NCBI GenBank assembly: GCA_003116995.1
Contig: BDSL01000004.1
Location: 310,001 to 374,000 of the forward strand
Length of the DNA: 64,000 bases
Direction of reading: 5' to 3'
Origin: Yamagishiella unicocca
Lineage: Eukaryota > Chlorophyta > Chlorophyceae > Chlamydomonadales > Volvocaceae
Under the pieces are notes generated by a model. The model saw only the letters and a program-made list of their open reading frames with translations, did no database searches and was not told the DNA's origin. Shown in pieces: positions 20,393 through 31,941 of the stretch (positions are counted from its first letter, which is position 1; every line of letters starts with the position of its first letter). The translations under genes and the position numbers were made by a program.

Positions 20393-23346
20393 AGCCCGGC
20401 CCGATTGGAGGGGGCCGGCCGCCGGCCGCGGCCAACGTTGATGTCAGGATGAAGGTCAGGATGAAGGTCAGTACCGCGGTCCTGGTCTACTGCGACGGGC
20501 AGCGAATGTGGCTTGGCGATGCGGTCGCGGGCATCGGGGCAGTGCCTCAAGTCACTTCACGAAGCGGTTGAAAGTATGCCGAGTTTGCAGTGTGGAGTAC
20601 AGCAAACAGCTGTGTTGTTTATCGGAACAGCCGCGCGTCTAGCGGCTTCCTTTGAATCTCTCTGACGAGGAGCCGTTTCTGCGCGAGATCTACTGACTTT
20701 TGCAAAACATTGAAAATAATATAGATTGGATTGCAGTTTTCGTTAATTAGCGGTGTCGTTCAACATCACTGCTTGGAACATCATTTTATCCCGTGATGGC
20801 GACTGCGGTCCTATCTTCCCACTGCTGTACGTCCCATTCTCTACGCACATGTGTTTGGGAAATGCATGTTTATTCATGTTTATTCATTGGCTGCTGGAGG
20901 TCCTACCCGCACAATCGGTTGCCACTTGGCAAGTTCCTTTGCAACTCGGCGCCCCGCGGGTCTCGGCCGGAAACCAGTAATGCGCGGCGGACTGGCACCC
21001 GTTGACATTAAAAATATCATCACAAGACGTGAGCTTGAAATATTACATGTCGTCGTTGTGTATAAGGACCTCAGCGCCGCGCAGCCTCCTGCCATGGCAA
21101 CTCAGCACACCTCGGGAAGGCCGCGTGAGGAGGTCATCATCCTTGAGCCTGGGTCCGACCCATGACAACTGAAAATTCACAGGAGGATGGCAATGCACCC
21201 CTGGGACAACCCTGGGCCCTTTCAAGCTCGGCCAAGCATAGTTACAAAAATACCCGAAATGTCTTGGGCCACCTTTGGCCCAACTCGGCAGGGCCCACGA
21301 GCAGTTGGAGGTTGGCCGGTAACTCAACACCTGTTTACAAGCAATAGAAAGGTGTGAAAAGATGTTGCGGCCAAGGGCCAACTCGACGACGGTCCTGCCA
21401 ACCAAAAATTCTACGGCCATCGTCTACGGCCCACAGGCCACGACCTCGCTGTGGCTAGCTCGTCCGATGCGAGCCTTGCTAAAGCTGCCTGCACTTGAAG
21501 AAGGCACTTACGGTACGGTGGACCCAGCCGCTATTTTGCTGGACGTCAACAGGAGGGAGAGTGGTTGGCGTGGGCCTGCGTGGGGGCGGGGTCCACAGCG
21601 ACGATGCATGGGCCCGTGACATAAACCGTAGTATCATGATGTACGGAAGCGACGTTCCCGTCACAAATCCGGCTCACTGGTCTCTGCAGCGTCGCCGTGA
21701 ACCCATCCAAAGTAAACACCTTCAGCGCTACGAAATGTGGCGACTAAGTCCTCGTTAGGGCATCAACCAGCAAGCAAGGGGCGCCGTGTGAACAAGGGGC
21801 AACTCTGCGCCTGGAGTTGGCCTGGGATATACAGTGACAACACCAAGGGCGCAGCTTACACCTGCCAAACTGCCCTCCTCTCCTAAAACCCTAACCCCCT
21901 AACGAACGGGCAGGAGTCGCAGCAGCGCAGTCCGCTTTCGTCGATTGCTGGCTGGCCGAAGTTCAACACGATCGGGGAGGTGGGCCACACCTCCTCCCTC
22001 CCTAGGCCTCGCAATGATGCGCATGTGCTCATGCGCAGCCCTCCCTAACACGCAGCACCCCTACCCGTCGGCGACGCTTCCGCACCCAACTTGCGGCGCG
22101 GTGTCTAGCAGTGACCCCGTAGCATCGCAGTCCAAGTTGCGGCACGAAGTTATGTACCACTGTGTTGCGCCCCCCCCTTAACACCCCCCGCTACTTGCTG
22201 CCTGCCAGCCAAGGCGTTGCGGCGCCCGCCCCCATTCAGCCACCGTTATATTACTAGCCACTAGCTTGGACTCAATGGAATTACTATGGCGCTTGGCGAG
22301 CCCTGTGCGGTTTCCCCCGACGACATACCCTAGCGTGGACACCACGCACTGGCGGTAAGAGGATGGAACGATTGCAAAAACCACCAGGCGGCCCCCTCTT
22401 GACTCACGATCATAAAGATAGTTGTGTTCCTGTTAATGCCAGTACTGCGATGCCATTACTGCACGCCGCATATATTGTGGAAGCCGCAACACGCCTCAAC
22501 CGCGCACGGCCCTTGCCCATCGCTGCACGGCGCAGACATGACACGTCCCATCCAACCATCCATCCATCCAGCCAGCCAGCCAGCCTGCCAGCTGCTGCCA
22601 TAACTCGGGAATGATAATTCGCGGCAGACGACCCCGTCCATCAGTTCGTCCGCAGAGGAATGAAGCGCTGCAGCAGTTCGCGTGGCCGGATGCTGGCATA
22701 GATGTGGGCATCCACGCAGCTGGGCAGAGTGTGACGGGCACTCGCGAGACCGCGGCGTCCATGGTGGATCCGATCATCGGCAGTCTGGGTCATTCGAGTC
22801 CGTCAGCCCATCGCAGTCTGTCATGCGTGGGTACGGCATGCATGAGGGAAGGATGGAGGGAGGGGGGCCGGAGCGAGGGTCAGGATACAAGTGGGGCTGT
22901 TAGGCATGCGGTCTCCGGTTTGTGGGCGATGAAACGTAATTTGCGACGCGCACGAAACGTTGTCAAAATTCGGGGCGCTGGGAGGAAGACTGGCAAGCTA
23001 AGCAGGAGCACGTCGGGTCGAACCTGCGACCTAAATCGTGGTGTGGAGCCGAGACCTGAGGCCGTGCACCGTAGTCATCTATCTAGCCCTCATCCGTCTC
23101 CTCCAGTGACCCACCGTTGTCAATGCCATCCATGCAAGCAGAGCCTGTCTCGCGTGTCGTCATGAACCTGATTGGGGGGAGGTGGCGGACGGAGGGACGC
23201 GAGGCAGGGAGGGCGGGTACGATGAGCCGACGCCGCGGATTACTTCCCTGGGGCCCCGCCTTCCTATGACACGGGCTCTCCTCAAGACCCGCCTGCCCAA
23301 CATCCACGGCCTTGCTATCTACCGGTATCCCCACCCAGCGCCATTC
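20393..23346. other. 3-kb intergenic stretch
   Basis: No convincing exon or RNA gene is seen. Contents include two copies of GATGAAGGTCAG just upstream of the exonuclease-like gene (20451-20470), an AT-rich patch at 20700-20760, a short telomere-like CCTAAAACCCTAACCCCC run near 21883-21900 and a CCATCCAT/CAGCCAGC microsatellite at about 22548-22592. Confidence 0.5.
22548..22592. repeat. CCAT/CCAG tetranucleotide microsatellite
   Basis: The tract starts as CCATCCAT and shifts into CAGCCAGC units. It is purely tetranucleotide and lies in intergenic DNA. Confidence 0.8.
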
Positions 23347-23351
23347 TTACA
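23347..23351 (-). terminator. TGTAA polyadenylation signal of the M11 peptidase gene
   Basis: TTACA on the plus strand reads TGTAA on the minus strand about 70 nt after the candidate stop at 23420-23422, giving a compact 3' UTR. Confidence 0.5.
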
Positions 23352-23419
23352 CGACCCCCGAACGCCATCGAGACATCGAGCGCCGCCCGAATACTCACCG
23401 TGCCTCATTCCTCCCTGGG

Positions 23420-26400
23420 TTAGGCTAAGGACCGGGATAACCCGGAGCACCTCCACGTCTCAACGTCCACGCCATCCGCAAATAAACTGGCACAGCCCTC
23501 AGCCAAAATACCGGGAGCTGTACGGCCTGACCCACCTGCACGCGCTGACGTCAGCAGACGTGGTGGTCTTGGACAGGAGGGTGATGTTTAGTGAGCCCAG
23601 CGCGCGGGCCCTGAGCATCAGGTCGGGTTGCGCGGTGCTGGATATGAAGTCGAGGGGGTTGTAGATCCAAGACTTGAGCACAGGGAGAGGTCCCCCAGGG
23701 GCATTGCTGATGGTCGTGGGCTGCTGGTCCAGGAGGCCCAGCAGGTACGTGGGGGTGTCCCATGGGTCAGCGCGCGGGACCGCCACGCCGTCGAACTGCG
23801 GAGGGCGAGCGCGCGAGAGAGGGAGGGAAATATTGTCACACGGCTGCCGACGTCCCAGGCCGTTGCTGCCGGCACTGTACGTTTTATTGCCTAGAGCCCG
23901 CCCCTTCGCGGGCTGGCCAGTCCCATACCCACGCCCTTCCTTCCCTTTCCCGCACAAGCTTTCCCACGTAAATTGTTTGCTATACGGGATCATCAAGCAT
24001 GCTCCCTTTGTCCTGGCAGGCCGCTAGTTGCCCTCTCTTGCAGCCTCCTGCCCCCACCTGGTGGATGTACACCCGCTGGTTGTACTGGGTGGGCAGGCCG
24101 CTGTCGAAGCCGGGCGCCGCCGACCTGGCACGGTAGCTCACGAACACGGCGCGCTGCCTCAGCGGCGCGTTGTTGCCGCCCTGGCCGTCATCCAGCAGAC
24201 GGATGCGCAGCATGGACCGCGTGCCGTCGCTGAAGGCAAGCGCAGGAATCGAGTACCGATAGGAGGTGCCTGGTGGGGAGCCGAGGAAAGGCGGTTTGCG
24301 TACGCGGAAGTGCGTGGGGTAGCGTAGAAGGTGGGGTTGGGAGGTGGGCATTGCCAGGGGCGATTGGTTCCATCTAGCGGCTCAGTGGGAAATAGCAGAC
24401 AGGCGGTGCGGCGCGTGTCAGCGCGCCGGGGCCGGGCGGATTGCGCAGATGACCGCCCCCTTGCTCAACCGCTCCCGCCTAAATACAGCTCAGCAGCTGC
24501 AGCAGGCACGGCAGGTGGACCCGACGCGGCCGGCCATATTTTCCTGCGTGAAACTATATTTTTCGGGGTTTTAGCCGGAACCCTAAAACTCTAAAACCCT
24601 AGCGCTTCTGGGGTCGCTAGCTTGCACGCCCAGGGGCGTCAGTGCAGTGTGTGAGAGGACCCCCCCGGCAGCCAGTCAGGCAGACAGACAGCCCGCCAGC
24701 CAGCCACCCACCGAGCTGCATGGTGAGCATGTCGGCGTCGATGGGTGACGCCCAGCCCGCCTTCCAGGCCTGCGCTCGGTATGACGGGCGGCAAGAGGGG
24801 ATGGCAGGCGGTGGTCCGTTCCGTGTCAACAAAATAAGATATCAGCCTTTATTTCATCTGGATCGTAGGCCATGCAGCGGCACAAGCACAAGTAGGGTCA
24901 GCGGGCACAATTACACCCGCCATAAATGTGCGCCCAGAGGTGCTATCCGGGGCTGTCACACCAGGTCACTCCCACGTCGCTCCACCGCGCAGCGCCCACA
25001 TACCGCACCCACCCACCCACCCACCTGCGGTGCATTGGTGCACACTATACCATTGCTGATCTTCGGTTCCACGACCCGCCCGCCCAAGGGATCGACTGCC
25101 TCGCCGTACGGCACAGCCCTCCCATCCTGGAGCAGCCGGTCGCTATGGTACAGCCCTGGGAGAGCATGGGGGAGGGAGTGGCAGGTAGCTGTTGTTAGGA
25201 ACCACATAAATCGGTCGATGCCACGGGGCGCACTTATCAAGAGGTGGAGGCAAGGTGACATCTATCGGAACCCAATCGAGCGGTCACAAAGCATGGGAAC
25301 GGCCGCACATGCCTTGTCTTCCCTGTTGACGTATGAAGCTCATGCCACGGATCGGAGCGCACCTCTCACCTATATTGTGCATCGACTCCTGCAGATCCGG
25401 CGGAGTAGCAGACAGCAGCCACCAGCAAGCCGAAATGGGCCGCGGCGGGAGCGGCGGAATCGGTGTCAGGCGGAGCTTGATTTGTACGTAGCAGAGGGCC
25501 TGGAAGCACTAGCAACCCAGCATGCATGCAACCGCTCCAAGCAACATCCGCATCTCCTTGGAATCCACCCTACGCGTATCCTTGTCCTACTTGTAGACAC
25601 CCTCCGCCCACACACTGACGTACACTCAAGTGACCAGTAGAGCCCACCTGTCAGCCGCCCATCAGCTAAGCCAGCCACACACCAGCAGCCGACCGCACCT
25701 GGAACAAGGCGGCCACCTCCACATCGCCCAGCTCCGTCTGGGTGTAGGCGGTACAGGGCGTGCCGGCGGCGCAGCTGCTGCTGGTCACGTCATCCCAGGG
25801 GCAGGCGGGGAGGGTGGGTAGCACCACGGAAGTCTGCGTCACCTCATCCCAGGAGAGCTTGTCCTTGTACTGGGGCCGGGGGGGGTCAGGCGCGGGGGAG
25901 GACTACTTGGGTTTACAGCGAGGGGGGAAGTGTGAGTTAGCAGAGTGAGTTAAGGGTGCAAAGGGTTAGTTATTTTCACGTGTATTGGGCGTTACGGGGC
26001 CATACTGTTAGTACCTTAACCTTCGCGTACAAGTCGGCATACAACCGAAGCGTGTCCAGCTCGGAAGCTCCGCAGCTGGTGCTGAAGTCGAAGGGGATGC
26101 CATCGGGGCGGATGCCTTTTGGGAGAGCAGGAGAACGGGAGGGCGGGAGGGCGGGAGGGGCGGGGCAGTGGGGCAGTGGGGCAGAGGGCGGATTCGTGGT
26201 TTGCTTCCTGTTCATGTTCTGTGTCTCCGATATCCATCCAGGGCTTCCAGGCACAGAACCCTCCAACACGGAGCCAGCGCCCAGCCAGTACCGCTATGGC
26301 TACCAGTACGCCGCTTGTTGTGCCGTTAAGGATGGGACCGCCCGCTGCTGGCTCCCCCTTCCCCTCCCCCTCCCGCTCACCTTCGCAGTCTAGAAACTCT

Positions 26401-28425
26401 TCCGGCAGGACTAGGCTCCGAGCCTCCGACAGCGTCGCCTTGCCGTAGCTGCAGGTGGACAGCATGCGCTCCAGGGTGGGCGAGAAGACCGGGTCGATAG
26501 ACTGGCTGTTGAACAGGCGAGCAAGCAGGACCTGCACGAAAGGGTAGTCGAGGCGGCGTGGCGGCGTGGCCGCGTGGCGGCGTTGATATTGGACGTGGTG
26601 TGGGCGTGGGTGGGTGAGGGTGGGTGAGCAAGGGAAGACTGGGCCGGACAGAGCCTGACGTCTGGGTGGGAGGCGCAGATAGACGGCGCAGGCGGTAACT
26701 GAAGCGCTTCAGAGGGTTTGAGGTGGTTGCAGGGCCCCGGTGGCAGCTGGCCGGCCGCATATGGTGTAGCCAATCATAGGAGTAGGAGGTAGGACCGTGC
26801 ACAACGGCGGCCGTTCTGGACGGGCCGCAATGTCGACACGCCTGGCTTGATTGCGTCTCCACTCACGCACCAGCGGGCCGAAGCCCTCCGTACGTACGTT
26901 GCGTATGTACATGCGTACGTACATTGCGTACGTGCATGCGTACGCGCATCCCCGTCCCCGTTACCAACGCACATTGGGGGGCATTTCGCTCCTCCGCCCG
27001 CACAGACCGAACGTGAACACGGCTGTGGACAGGGTGACTGGCTCTCCGCCCGAAACGAAGCCCTGTGCGCGGGACGCGGAGGAGGGCACGCAGGAGGTAG
27101 GGAGGGAGGGTCAAGGGAGGGCTGCCGGTGTGACAGTGGCCCGGACCACGCACCGGCTCCCAGCCCCACACGGCGGAGCCCACGTATGCAATTGTACTTC
27201 CACAATTCTCGAAGTGATCAGGGAGCCAATTAGCTCCAAGGATCAAGGCCGCCTGTCGCCGGAGGAGAGGGCCGAGCCGACCTCTAGGCCGCCGCCAGCA
27301 TGGACCCCGCAGGCCGGCTGGGCTATAGCTGCAACAGCCCTGCGTGCCTCGGTGACCCTTGGTGGCGACCCTGCTTTGCTCATACTGTGCGTGGGGTGAT
27401 CCCGCCCCGCAAGCCGGTGGCGGCATCAGCGACCTACCTTGCCTCTCGCTGGGCTGGTCACTTGGTAGGAGCGGACCCGAAGCGGGGATCCGGGGGGCAG
27501 GTCCAAGTCTCGTAGCCGCCGGGGTTGCGATGCGCCGTCTGGGGGGTACGGGCGGGTACATATCGTCAGGTACGGTAGGTGGCGCGGCTGGGGGTACAAC
27601 TTCCCGACAGAAGACCATTTGCCCCTCCCATCAGCCATCCAATCGACCTGCCTACATCCCCGCTCCATCGCCGCAACCCGTGCTCCACCGTTGTAGCAGG
27701 TCCACGCATCCTTCACCGCACAGCCCCACAACCCTACCGACACCCAGCCTTAACCCTGCATCCCTCCCCATGCATGTCCCCATGCCCAACTGCCCATGCC
27801 AGGCATAACTAGGCACCAGGGCCCACACATCGTCCCAGCAGTGCCGCAAGCACGCACTCGTTTGCACGTCATCGTGCGCTCCCTGAAATCCACGTGCTGA
27901 CTCACCCTTGACGGCGCCAGGCGGGACGTCCACTACGACAAGAACCACGTCTCCGGTGACCAGGGGCGGAAACTCGGAGCCAAAGTCCAGCATTCGGGGG
28001 GTGGCCTGTCCCTCCTTTTCCTGCGGCATCACCAACACGTCCACCACCACCACAACCACGTGGTACACACGCCAGGGGTCGGCGGCTTTTCCTCCTACCT
28101 TCGCGCACCTCAGAAAAGTGGCTGCTGGCCGGCTTGCACCCACCCGCCCGTCCACGCGCCCAACACCTTTCCGTCTTCCCGCCCTACCTGGAGCAACCAC
28201 GTGCCAACCGCCGGCTCTGCTCCCTGCTGGTCGTACTTGTGCGACATGAGGAGCCTGATGACACCTGTGGCACAATGACGACGGCGATGGCGGGGAGGTT
28301 GGGCGATACGCCATCGCGGCTGCTGGCTAGAAGGCTGGGGCCGGCGTGGCAGGGCATAGCCGCAGCCGTGCTACTGCGCTTACCCTCGAGGCTGGTCGTA
28401 TTTCCACTCTTGGGCGGTTTCGGCA
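23420..28425 (-). CDS. Gametolysin-like M11 metalloprotease
   Basis: Thirteen phase-consistent exons were traced: 28425-28384, 28264-28188, 28020-27906, 27538-27438, 27252-27184, 26531-26381, 26115-26021, 25869-25699, 25388-25370, 25155-25025, 24769-24712, 24269-24058 and 23795-23536, plus a short uncertain last exon. M11 landmarks occur in order: SLEGVIRLL and RMLDFGSEFPP (pro-region); LRVRSYQVTSPARG; NCGSTIAY; STCSYGKATLSEA; the zinc site QESMHNIGLYH; VCTNAPQAWKAGWASP; SYRYSIPALAF; AVFVSYRAR; and YNQRVYIHQ. The family degrades extracellular-matrix glycoproteins during gamete wall release and cell division. QExxH in place of HExxH is known in volvocine members such as Volvox VMP3. The exon with signal peptide and start codon was not found; the stop at 23420-23422 is the best of two options. 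Confidence 0.88.
24554..24602. repeat. Interstitial telomere-like tract in an intron
   Basis: GGGGTTTTAG is followed within 20 bases by CCCTAAAACTCTAAAACCCT, i.e. units of the chlamydomonadalean telomere repeat TTTTAGGG in both orientations. The two arms can pair over nine bases. It lies in an intron of the M11 gene. Confidence 0.65.
25370..25388 (-). other. 19-nt microexon carrying the zinc-site core of the M11 peptidase
   Basis: The minus strand reads CTGCAG, then the 19 nt, then GTGAGA: strong acceptor and donor. Exon 25869-25699 ends in phase 0 with ...ALFQ, and exon 25155-25025 needs one base to complete its first codon. The 19-nt exon supplies six codons plus one base and yields QESMHNIGLYH, the exact QExxHxxGxxH spacing of the family. 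Without it the downstream exon is out of frame. Confidence 0.9.
26883..26947. repeat. TACG-rich alternating purine-pyrimidine repeat
   Basis: Imperfect GTACGTAC/ATTGCGTACG units run for about 65 bp in an intron of the M11 gene. The tract is partly palindromic and alternates purine and pyrimidine. Confidence 0.7.
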
Positions 28426-31400
28426 CTGCGGGCGGTGAAAGGGCGCGGAAGGCAGGTAACTTCGTGCGATGATGTCACGCGTCCATCCGGTGAGCTGTCA
28501 GCGGGTGGCGCTTTGGGCGCCCGCATTGCTGTATGGGGCTTGGGCCCGGCGCAATTATGAGCCTCATATGCCTCTTTCGGCTGAATGCTTTTGCCCGCGT
28601 ACAGAAGGCTGTTTTGTGCATGTTTCGAGCAGCCGGGGGCGCTCCTTCTAGTTAGTTGCGTCCAAGCTTGAGTGCGCTGCAGGGCAATATTCGTTTACTT
28701 TTAACGCGGCCGCAGTGATGGCTCTCTCCCGGAGTGAGGCCATATGTCGCTATCGCGGCGACCGCTCCTGCCTGACTGCTCAGGTCCCAGGTTTCAGGTT
28801 CAGGTTTCAGCTCATATCCATCCAAGCCGTTCCGTGGCAGGTAGATAGGTAGGTAGATAGGTGGGTAAATAGGAAGATAGATAAGTAAACTGGGACAAAA
28901 TTCAAGCCAATCAAGCGATTGGATGCACGACGTACCCGTGGGCAGGCACACCATTTTGCCTGCAGGTGTGGGTTGTATGACATGTGTGGTGGGTCCGCAC
29001 CAGCGCAAGCTGATAGACGTGACAGGGCCCCGACCTCCACCAGGCAGCCAGCAGCCTCCCTTGCAGCTAAGGCGGCACTTTATTGTATCCAGGTAACAAC
29101 CCTTGCAAGTCATGTTGGAAGTACCAGGACCGGAGGGGAACATGTCCGTCGCCTGGTTGACATGTCGGAAAGCGCACTTCAATCCTGGGGAGGCTCGGTG
29201 AAATAAATTATCTTTGTCAGCTGGTATAGGAAGCGAAGGCATGCGGTGGCCAAAATGCAGACGGTATAATTGGATCCGACCGACAAAGTTTGCAAACCCG
29301 GCCAGTAGGCGGTGTGAGCCGAATAGTCGGGGCGCAAATGGCTTATCAAGCCAAATCTCAAACCTAGCTCACCTGCATGACATGATACGCTGCACGAAAG
29401 CAGTATCGCTAAAATTGGGAGGTCCAGCTGCCGGCACCAACGTTTTTGACGGAAGCCGACCCGCCATGCTTTCAGCTCCATGCCACTGACCCACAACAGG
29501 CTTATTGTGTGAATATGTACTATCGGCGGCCAAGACTTAATTTGGGGCTGATGTTCGGCGACGACGACTTGACTAGTCCTTGTCGCAGCTGACCCAAAGC
29601 CGCAATTCTGGTAGTTGATCCTGGATACTAAAAATATTTAAATTATTCCTATTATGGACCTATACGCTTAGACTGAGAGAGATCAACTCGTTATACTTAT
29701 TAACTACTTTAGCTGGCTCTCAATCGTCAGCGATTCGCTCGAGCATTTAAGCAAAAGGTACGAATTATATATACTGAAGCATCTATGCATGTTTTGCTGG
29801 AAAAATACACAGCGCCCACCATCGCCGAAGCGCCGTACGCCGACGTTGGTCGTTTGTCTGTTCTGTCAAGGTGTGCAGGAGACCCCTTACGCACGCCTAT
29901 TATTTTTCAGTGTAGGAAATGCCATCATGGTGTGGCGCCCTTTGGCTTCGGAATGTTGTCCGCACGCAGAATAGCGCAATATCGCATTTCTGCTGTCATA
30001 CACTTGAGCCAATCAATTTGGCATACCGGTAATGCTAGTGCCGATATTATCATCACTGTCTCTGTAAAGTAACATACCTCAGGTAGTATCTCGCGGCCCC
30101 CCTGGTTTCTACAGGCCTACACGCAACCTGACGCAACGCGAAGAGCAACGAAATCCGGAAGTCCGCTGCCATATTCCCCAATGGTTCCTGGAAGTCCGCA
30201 CGCAAGGCAACTTACGCCATTGGTAGTCCGCTGCCGGTATCAATATTTACCTGCTTGGCTGGAAGCGATATATGCACGCATCGCATGCACCCTCATGCCG
30301 CACGTACATGAAACGCCTGGGTTTGGTACGAGCGCATATACCGGCCGCCGATTTTTATTGCTCAGCACAGTGTGATCAAGTTGCTGATGCACTTCGGAGG
30401 CCGACCGCCTCATGTGTACTATTCCGTTCGTTGGGCCGCTCGGGCCCTGTCTATGGACGGTCGCGTCTATCTTTTTGTGTGTGGGAGGTACAGTCACCGC
30501 CTGGCGCCTGCAATAGGGCGATTCAGATAGACTCCAACATGCATACCTTTCTGATGATCAAGCACCATTAAACACCGCGTCAGGCCTTCAATGCGCTGAT
30601 GAGGTATGAGAGGAAAGCCGTAGGGGGAGGGAGGGGGCCCACCATGCGATGCGCAACTCGTGGGTGTTGACTCACAAGATAAATGTTGCAATGGGCAGAG
30701 CGATGCCATGGGTTCCGGCCGGCCTTGCGCACCTCCGCCAGCTGGTGTAGGCTTTCGTAGGTTCTGGTGTAGAGCACGGGCGGGGCATTCAGGTGACCCA
30801 ATGCACGGACGCAGGGGCCTGCCCTCACGAACGGGTGGTGGTCACGAACGTGGTGCTCGTACACGCGCCTTGTTCAGTGTCAGGCGATGCGCCCGATGGT
30901 TCTATCTCTTGGTCTGGAATCCACTGTAACCGTTACAACAACGCGCCAGAGGGTACTGAAGGTAGTTTTGAATTTGAATACCTTCAGTCGGTGTTCACCG
31001 ATTGTAGATTGTCGGCGACGGCGGTTGACCAGCCTGAGACTTGGGCAACTCCCTAATGGCGTCGTACGAAGTTGGAGCATGAGGCATATAGGAGCTCGTA
31101 GTATGTATGCATGAGGTGTCTGGGAATGTTCATGAATGCAGGCGCTCCGGGCTGCTGTGCTGCATAGTAGGGTGGCATTTCATCGGCAGATTTGGCACGT
31201 TACAACGTATATATGGCGCCATGTGTGGCAGAGCCTGCTGCTTGGGAAGCACATCAGGTGCAATTCGCGTCATGCCACGTCATCACACCGACGGTGGAAG
31301 ACGGTGTTGAGGTGCGTCGTTTGAGGCTGCTGGAGCCATGGAATAGCAGTGTACCCACCTTGCAGCAGGGAACGGGAGAGCTGGATGTATGGTTTGACAA

Positions 31401-31941
31401 CCCATAGTGAGAGTATTTCGCGTGTTCAGTATTCTAACTGCTAGGCACATGCATCTTTAGCGCTTGGCTGCAGTGCGTAGCCAACAGGCGCCGCGATCCG
31501 ACGTTCGGATGCCTCTCCGGGGCCACCGGGAACATTTGCGCACCGCAGGACAAGCGGATAAGCTCAACGGCTGACCGTGCCGCATGTCGCGGTCCCGCGG
31601 GGGTAACCGGAGACAGGCAATGAGACCCCACAACGCATACGCGTTGCGGAGATGCCTTCACCCGGGCCCTTGGCATTGTGCCGCTTGAGCCGTCCAAGCC
31701 ACCGCGGCCTACATGCCCAACGACCACAACGTGCAACCGAAACCACCCCCACAACCCAACGCAACGAAGTCCGCATGAAGGGAAGAACCAGTGACGACAG
31801 GCAGGACAGCGTCAGTCCGGCTGGAACAGGGCCCTCCCACAGGTCCTTAAGACCTGCTGTTGCCACCGAGCAACATCCCAGCCTCGAAACCAAACAACCA
31901 TGGCGCCGCTGCATCCGTCCTGGACAGATGATACGACCCGA
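28426..31941. other. 3.5-kb intergenic stretch
   Basis: The left part should contain the promoter and the missing first exon of the M11 gene, which I could not place. A GATA/GTAG microsatellite lies at about 28838-28885. AT-rich sequence follows at 29620-29780. The motif GAAGTCCGC/AGTCCGCTGCC recurs three times between 30155 and 30240. No further gene or RNA is supported. Confidence 0.5.
28838..28885. repeat. GATA/GTAG tetranucleotide microsatellite
   Basis: Imperfect GTAGATAG units cover about 45 bp of intergenic DNA. Confidence 0.8.

Noticed and set aside
23010..23045. tRNA-like T-arm (GGTTCGACC on the minus strand)
   Set aside because: The stem flanking the loop does not pair and no acceptor or anticodon arm can be found.
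25331..25346. Minus-strand CAT GAG CTT CAT reading HELH, near where the M11 zinc site is expected
   Set aside because: Spacing is not HExxH, there are no splice sites in phase around it, and the 19-nt microexon at 25370-25388 gives the exact QExxHxxGxxH motif.
25025..25869. Direct joining of the exon ending ALFQ to the exon starting GLYHSDR, giving a catalytically dead M11 homologue
   Set aside because: The phases do not match (0 against 1); the microexon resolves both frame and motif.
26381..27438. Direct splice from exon 27538-27438 to 26531-26381 in the M11 gene
   Set aside because: It is in frame, but the 69-nt exon 27252-27184 (containing NCGSTIAY) has good splice sites, phase 0-0 and supplies the family's CG segment.
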